NCBI GenBank assembly: GCA_021817625.1
Contig: JAKASY010000042.1
Location: forward strand, 1 to 9,288
Reading direction: 5' to 3'
DNA from: Bacillota bacterium
GTDB lineage: Bacteria > Bacillota_E > JAJZYS01 > JAILZS01
DNA length: 9,288 nt
Every line of letters starts with the position of its first letter. Position 1 is the first letter of the stretch. The notes beneath the pieces were generated by a model, which ran no database searches, was not told where the DNA came from, and saw nothing but the letters and a program-made list of their open reading frames with translations. The translations under genes and the position numbers were made by a program. Shown piece by piece: positions 6,041 through 9,288 of this stretch.

Positions 6041-8127
6041 GGGCTGCCCGGCGATCCCTTCACGCCCGCCCCTCCCTGGCCGCCGGGGAGCGTCTCTACG
6101 TCGTCGGCCGACAGGATGGCACGTTCCCGCCGACGGGCTGGCATCTCGCCGGCGAGATGGGTGGGGTCTGGGCCCACCCCTTCCGCTTGGCGCGCGGCTT
6201 CGCCCTGCGCCTCGCCGCCGACGGCGGCTCGCCACGCCTGTGGCGGGCGACCGCCTACCGCCAGGAGCGCCTCGGCGCGCGGCTGCGCGGTCCGGGCCCT
6301 GGCGGTGTGCTGGTCGAGCGGCGCGACCACGCAGCCTCCGACGCGCCCGTGCTCTGGGTGCGCGTGCGCTTGCGAGCGCCCGCCGAGAGGGCGCTGCGCC
6401 TCGATGTGCGCGTCGATGTCGCGCCGCACCTGCGGATGGTCTGGCCGGCCCCCGAGCCGCCGACGCCGCAGGAGGGGCCGAGCGGCGCCGAAGGCAGCGC
6501 GCCCGTCCGGGTCTGGAGCCGCCGGGGTGTGGGCGGCCTCGCCGCGACCCTGGTCGGCGGCAGCGGAGCGCGCTTTCGCGGCGGACCGGACCGAGGCCGG
6601 TGGCGCACGTCCGTGAACCTCGCGGCAGGTGCCTGCGCCGACCTTCACCTCCTCCTCGCGGCGGGCCCCGACGGCACGGACGCGGCAGACACCCTGTCCG
6701 CATGGTGGCAGGGCCGCAGCGCAGCCGTGCGCGCCCGCGCACGGGCCGAGGCCGCGGCCGACCGCGCGGGGCGGGTGCGCCTGGGCGACGCGCGCACGAC
6801 GCGCGCCCTCGCGGACCTCGGCCGGTCCTCACGCTGGCTGGCGGCGCGCGTGCCCGGGGTGGGGCGCGGCGTCACGGCGGGGCTCGCCGACTACCCATGG
6901 TGGTTCGGCTGCGACGGCGCGTTCATCGCCCTGGGCCTCCTTGGCGCGGGCCAGCCGGCGCTGGCGCGCGACACGCTGGAGGTGGTGGCGCACGCGGGGC
7001 GCGAGGGCTCCGCCGCGTGGCCCCGCATTCCCCACGAGGTCACCACCCTGGGCGAGGTCGTCCACGCGGGCAATCCGGTGGAGACGGCACACTGGGTATG
7101 GGCAGCGTGTCACTACGTGCGCCTCACGGGCGACCTCGCGTTCGCGCGCCGGCACTACCCGGCCATGCGGGCCGGCCTCGCCAGCCTGCTCGCCACCGGC
7201 TCCCTGCCGTCGGGGTACGGCATCATGGAGATCGCCGGCCTCGACCAGCGCCTCGTGGACACCGCGGCCTACACCTGGGCCGCTCTGCGCGGGCTGGCCG
7301 CGCTGGCCGCCGACCTCGAGCGGGAGGCTGACGCGGCCGAGCTCCGCGGCCAGGCGGAGCGCGTGCGCCAGGCCGTCGAGTCTGGCCTTTGGCTCGAACC
7401 GGAGGGCGTCTACGCGGATTGGCGCGCCAGCGCGCCGGGCGCCGAGGCGACGCACGGCATCCTTGCCTACGCGCGCCGCCACGGTGGGGAGGCCGCGGCG
7501 GCGCGCGTGGCGGCCGATCTCGCGCGGCTCGGCCCCGAACCCACGGCATCGCGCCCGTTCGGCAACTGGGTGACGCTCGCGCCGCTCGCCGTGGGCCTCG
7601 CCGCGCCCGAGAGGGCCCGGAGGGCGCTCACCGCTCTGCGCCGCTCGCCGGCGCGGCTGCGCTCCGGCCTTCGCCTTTCGGAGAGCGTGCGCGAGCGGCC
7701 CATGACGATCTCCACGCTGGTCGCCGCCGCAGCCGCGGCGCGCTACGGCGATGCCGACCTGGCGCTCTCCTTCCTGCAAGCCGTCACGAGCGCGAGCGGC
7801 CGCGTGGTGCCGCGTGCCATCACGGAGTTCCTGCCGGAGGGCGGCTGCTTTCTCCAGGCGTGGACGCTCTACGCTCGGTGGGTCATTGTCCACGATCTCC
7901 TGGGCGTCCGCGTCGATGCCGTCGGGCGGCGCGTGCGCATGCGTCCGCCGCGGCCACTGCCCGTCACGGTGGCGGTGGACGCCCTGCCGGTCGGCGACGC
8001 GCGCCTGTCGCTGCGGGCAGAGGGCGGGCGGGCGGCTGTGCACATCGACCGGCCGGGCTGGCAAGCCGAACGTGACGGCGGCCCGAGAGAGGCCCTGTCG
8101 CCGGGTCGCTGGCAGCCGCTCAGCTAG
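6037..8127 (+). CDS. Glycoside hydrolase-like protein, glycogen-debranching / GH63 / MGH1-like toroid
   Basis: The protein has 696 aa from a GTG at 6037 that overlaps the repressor stop (GTGA). The frame remains open upstream to 4906, but that part lies over the repressor gene in another frame and is not coding. Residues about 18-230 look like an N-terminal beta-sandwich (TGWHLAGEMGGVWAHPFRLA and an Arg/Val-rich strand region). Residues about 250-635 form an (alpha/alpha)6 barrel, and the last 60 look like a small beta domain. The segment YPWWFGCDGAFIALGLL (Asp293) and the later ITEFLPEGGCFLQAWTLYAR (Glu597) resemble the conserved blocks of bacterial amylo-alpha-1,6-glucosidase/GH63-like enzymes, where a Trp-Phe-Gly-x-Asp block and a Gly-Cys-x-x-Gln-Ala-Trp block flank the barrel. 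Asp293, Glu398 (GIMEIAGLDQ) and Glu597 are candidate catalytic acids; the assignment is inference. No signal peptide is present, so it acts in the cytoplasm. Linkage and sugar are unknown. Confidence 0.87.
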   Translation: MRAARRSLHARPSLAAGERLYVVGRQDGTFPPTGWHLAGEMGGVWAHPFRLARGFALRLAADGGSPRLWRATAYRQERLGARLRGPGPGGVLVERRDHAASDAPVLWVRVRLRAPAERALRLDVRVDVAPHLRMVWPAPEPPTPQEGPSGAEGSAPVRVWSRRGVGGLAATLVGGSGARFRGGPDRGRWRTSVNLAAGACADLHLLLAAGPDGTDAADTLSAWWQGRSAAVRARARAEAAADRAGRVRLGDARTTRALADLGRSSRWLAARVPGVGRGVTAGLADYPWWFGCDGAFIALGLLGAGQPALARDTLEVVAHAGREGSAAWPRIPHEVTTLGEVVHAGNPVETAHWVWAACHYVRLTGDLAFARRHYPAMRAGLASLLATGSLPSGYGIMEIAGLDQRLVDTAAYTWAALRGLAALAADLEREADAAELRGQAERVRQAVESGLWLEPEGVYADWRASAPGAEATHGILAYARRHGGEAAAARVAADLARLGPEPTASRPFGNWVTLAPLAVGLAAPERARRALTALRRSPARLRSGLRLSESVRERPMTISTLVAAAAAARYGDADLALSFLQAVTSASGRVVPRAITEFLPEGGCFLQAWTLYARWVIVHDLLGVRVDAVGRRVRMRPPRPLPVTVAVDALPVGDARLSLRAEGGRAAVHIDRPGWQAERDGGPREALSPGRWQPLS

Positions 8128-8161
8128 GCACGGCCAGGCACGCAACCGCGGCACAGGCACG
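8126..8161 (+). repeat. Three short direct repeats AGGCACG
   Basis: AGGCACG occurs at 8126-8132, 8136-8142 and 8155-8161, with start-to-start spacing of 10 and 19 nt, close to one and two helix turns. The first copy overlaps the hydrolase stop codon. The spacing suits a protein-binding site ahead of the toxin-antitoxin genes, but the repeat is short and the local sequence is of low complexity, so it may be chance. Confidence 0.3.
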
Positions 8162-8262
8162 TCCGGGAACGGCTCGTGTCCGCGCGTCCGCGTCCGCAAA
8201 GCAGCAGTTGCAGCCTTGCGCACTTGCGGCATCGCAGATATGCGGCAGGTGAGGTGGTTTGG

Positions 8263-8562
8263 TTGGCCGCGGTAGAGGATCTGGGCCCGGTTACCGTGCA
8301 AAAGCGCGGCCTCATCCGACTGGGCGCGGCCAAGAGCGCCTTGGGCGTGGACGACGGCGACACCCTGCACATGTGGATCGAGGATGGGAGGATCGTCCTG
8401 GAGCCGGTGGATCTCGTGCCCAGGCGGGAGCGATACCTGCAGTCGAGCGAGTGGCGACAGGCCCTACGGGATGCGCTCGACGACCTCAGGGCGCGGCGCG
8501 TCTCGTCGTTCGGGTCGATCAAGGACGCGATCGAGGCCCTCCACCAAAACGATGCGGATTAG
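8263..8562 (+). CDS. AbrB/MazE/SpoVT-type antitoxin
   Basis: A 99-aa protein from the TTG at 8263 acts as the DNA-binding, toxin-neutralising half of a type II toxin-antitoxin pair. Residues about 9-49 form a swapped-hairpin AbrB domain (VTVQKRGLIRLGAAKSALGV, then DGDTLHMWIEDGRIVLEPV), the part that binds its own promoter. The C-terminal half is helical and ends in the pattern ARRVSSFGSIKDAIEAL, similar to the G-R-V-x-x-F-x-S tail seen in many such antitoxins and expected to wrap the toxin. Start choice is uncertain: GAGGTGG (8251-8257) favours TTG 8263, a GTG at 8254 would add three residues, and a GTG at 8176 would add a 29-residue Arg/Ser-rich extension unlike the family. The stop codon TAG directly abuts an ATG (8563) that opens the toxin region. 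Confidence 0.85.
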   Translation: MAAVEDLGPVTVQKRGLIRLGAAKSALGVDDGDTLHMWIEDGRIVLEPVDLVPRRERYLQSSEWRQALRDALDDLRARRVSSFGSIKDAIEALHQNDAD

Positions 8563-8599
8563 ATGCACTTAGAGCTTTCACCGGCCGTACCGCAAGCTG
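8563..8599 (+). other. Out-of-frame N-terminal piece of the toxin gene
   Basis: The ATG at 8563, immediately after the antitoxin stop, reads MHLELS, the normal type of opening for a RelE-like toxin, but this frame then diverges into unrelated sequence. The continuation expected from family resemblance, FHRPYRKLVRDDP, lies one frame over (8576 onward), where an in-frame TAG at 8570 blocks any upstream start. One extra base (or two missing bases) between about 8574 and 8582 would explain this. CTT-T at 8575-8578 is a sequence type known for +1 slippage. Confidence 0.6.
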
Positions 8600-8812
8600 G
8601 TGCGGGACGACCCGACCCTTGGCGAGCGGATCGATCGGGCGCTTCGCCGTCTTGCCGAGGATCCGTCGTACCCATCGCTCCATGTCCACCAGATTGGCAG
8701 CTGGCCCGGCTGCTGGGAGGCTCGCGCCAGCGACGCGTCGCGCATCGTGTTCACCCGCGACGGGGACGAGCTTGTCCTTCTCGCAGCGGGCGTTCACGAC
8801 GTGCTGCCCTGA
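8600..8812 (+). CDS. RelE/ParE-superfamily toxin, N-terminus displaced by a frameshift
   Basis: The body of a small toxin, 70 aa if read from the GTG at 8600, is encoded here. It follows the RelE-like pattern: two helices (RDDPTLGERIDRALRRLAED), a PSYPSLHVHQIGSWPGCW strand entry, EARASDASRIVFTRDGD, and the terminal strand LVLLAAGVHDVLP with its Gly-x-His-Asp. Arg48 in RIVF and the His in GVHDV are where family members carry ribonuclease or ribosome-contact residues. Such toxins usually cut mRNA at the ribosome and are held inactive by the upstream antitoxin. The GTG at 8600 has no ribosome site and would delete the first helix start (FHRPYRKL, readable in this frame from 8576). The gene is therefore probably broken, misread in sequencing, or translated through a frameshift from ATG 8563. 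It is convergent with the CoA-binding gene, 26 nt apart. Confidence 0.7.
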   Translation: MRDDPTLGERIDRALRRLAEDPSYPSLHVHQIGSWPGCWEARASDASRIVFTRDGDELVLLAAGVHDVLP

Positions 8813-8838
8813 CGCAGGTCCACCCGCCCGTCGCCCTC

Positions 8839-9288
8839 CTACCCGCCGGCGTGCGCCTCGAGCGACACCGGCGGCGCCGGGTCGCGCGGGAACGTGGCCA
8901 GCGTGCCGCGAAGGCGCTGCGCTTCTTTGTAGATGCAGCGGTTCATGACGACCTCGAGGCCCCGCTCACGGGCGATGGCCGCGGCCTCCTCGGACACGAC
9001 GCCCTCCTGAAGCCAGAACACCCGCGCCTGGCCGGCCGCCACCTCCCGCGCCACCGCCGGCGCCGCCGAGGCGGCGCGGAACACCTGCACGACATCAACC
9101 GGGAACGGGATGTCCGCAAGCGACGTGTAGGCCTTCTCGCCCAGGATCTCGGGCGCGCTCGGATTGACGGGCACGATCCGGTAGCCGAGGCGCCTCAGCT
9201 TGCGCGCCACGCGCGTGCTCGGGCGGCCGGGGTTCGCCGACAGGCCCACGACCGCGATCACCTTGGGTCGCGGCCGCCCGCCCGCATA
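8839..9288 (-). CDS. CoA-binding domain protein (CoA_binding_2, YccU-like), 5' end beyond the window
   Basis: This is a single-domain Rossmann-type protein of the succinyl-CoA-synthetase-like CoA-binding family. Landmarks in order are VIAVVGLSANPGRPSTRVAR (nucleotide-binding loop), LRRLGYRIVPVNPSA, LGEKAYTSLADIPFPVDVVQ, VFWLQEGVVSEEAAAIARER and GLEVVMNRCIYKE, all in the usual family positions. A GTG at 9261 would give 140 aa but would start inside the first beta strand and has no spaced ribosome site. The frame stays open for nine more codons (YAGGRPRPK) to the edge, and E. coli YccU has about 14 residues before this strand, so the start is most likely outside the window. Members bind CoA or acyl-CoA; their cellular role is poorly defined. 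It shows no link to the sugar genes. Confidence 0.9.
   Translation of the reverse strand, partial: YAGGRPRPKVIAVVGLSANPGRPSTRVARKLRRLGYRIVPVNPSAPEILGEKAYTSLADIPFPVDVVQVFRAASAAPAVAREVAAGQARVFWLQEGVVSEEAAAIARERGLEVVMNRCIYKEAQRLRGTLATFPRDPAPPVSLEAHAGG

Noticed and set aside
7393..7402. CGAACCGGAG inside the hydrolase gene as a third LacI site
   Set aside because: Only a half-site matches and it lies within coding sequence where codon use explains it.
8195..8229. CCGCAA / TTGCGG inverted repeat as terminator of the hydrolase operon
   Set aside because: The arms are only 6 bp with a loop above 20 nt and no U-tract; too weak to call.
6829..8370. 513-codon minus-strand open frame opposite the hydrolase
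   Set aside because: It is low-complexity Arg/Ala/Gly sequence with no motif; the plus strand carries the conserved barrel blocks.
1..9288. CRISPR arrays, tRNA/rRNA genes, insertion sequences, attachment sites
   Set aside because: I saw no regularly spaced repeats, tRNA-like cloverleaf, transposase or flanking terminal repeats in the window.

Overview
The window comes from a high-GC bacterium (roughly 70% G+C by eye, with strong G/C preference at third codon positions). Several genes carry clear Shine-Dalgarno sequences, and GTG and TTG starts are common. The solute-binding protein, LacI regulator and AbrB-type antitoxin would fit a high-GC Bacillota, Chloroflexota or actinobacterial lineage. 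The sequence alone does not let me choose between these.

Layout. Positions 1-3280 on the minus strand hold a CUT1-type sugar ABC importer operon, read from right to left: solute-binding protein (3280-2012), an intercistronic hairpin (1972-1940), a MalF-like permease (1867-932) and a MalG-like permease (912-73). A further gene may begin at the left edge. A 335-nt divergent control region (3281-3615) holds an operator-like palindrome and separates this operon from a plus-strand (alpha/alpha)6-barrel enzyme (3616-4836). A near-identical palindrome at 4861-4874 precedes a LacI-family repressor (4985-6040). The repressor gene overlaps by 4 nt a second, larger glycoside-hydrolase-like gene (6037-8127). 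No transport ATPase is present.

How it works together. The shared sequence GAACCGGTTCGAGT occurs only in the two control regions. This suggests the LacI protein represses the importer, the first enzyme and its own operon, and is released by a sugar ligand. Neither enzyme has a signal peptide. The likely scheme is that an oligosaccharide is bound outside, imported, and cut in the cytoplasm by two toroid enzymes. The substrate cannot be read from the sequence. The larger enzyme has the tail signature of bacterial glycogen-debranching / GH63-like proteins. The smaller one fits no family I can name.

The right end (8254-9288) is unrelated to sugar use. It holds an AbrB/MazE-like antitoxin, a RelE-like toxin whose N-terminus lies in a different reading frame from its body (a broken gene, a sequencing error or a frameshifted gene), and a convergent CoA-binding-domain protein that runs off the window edge.
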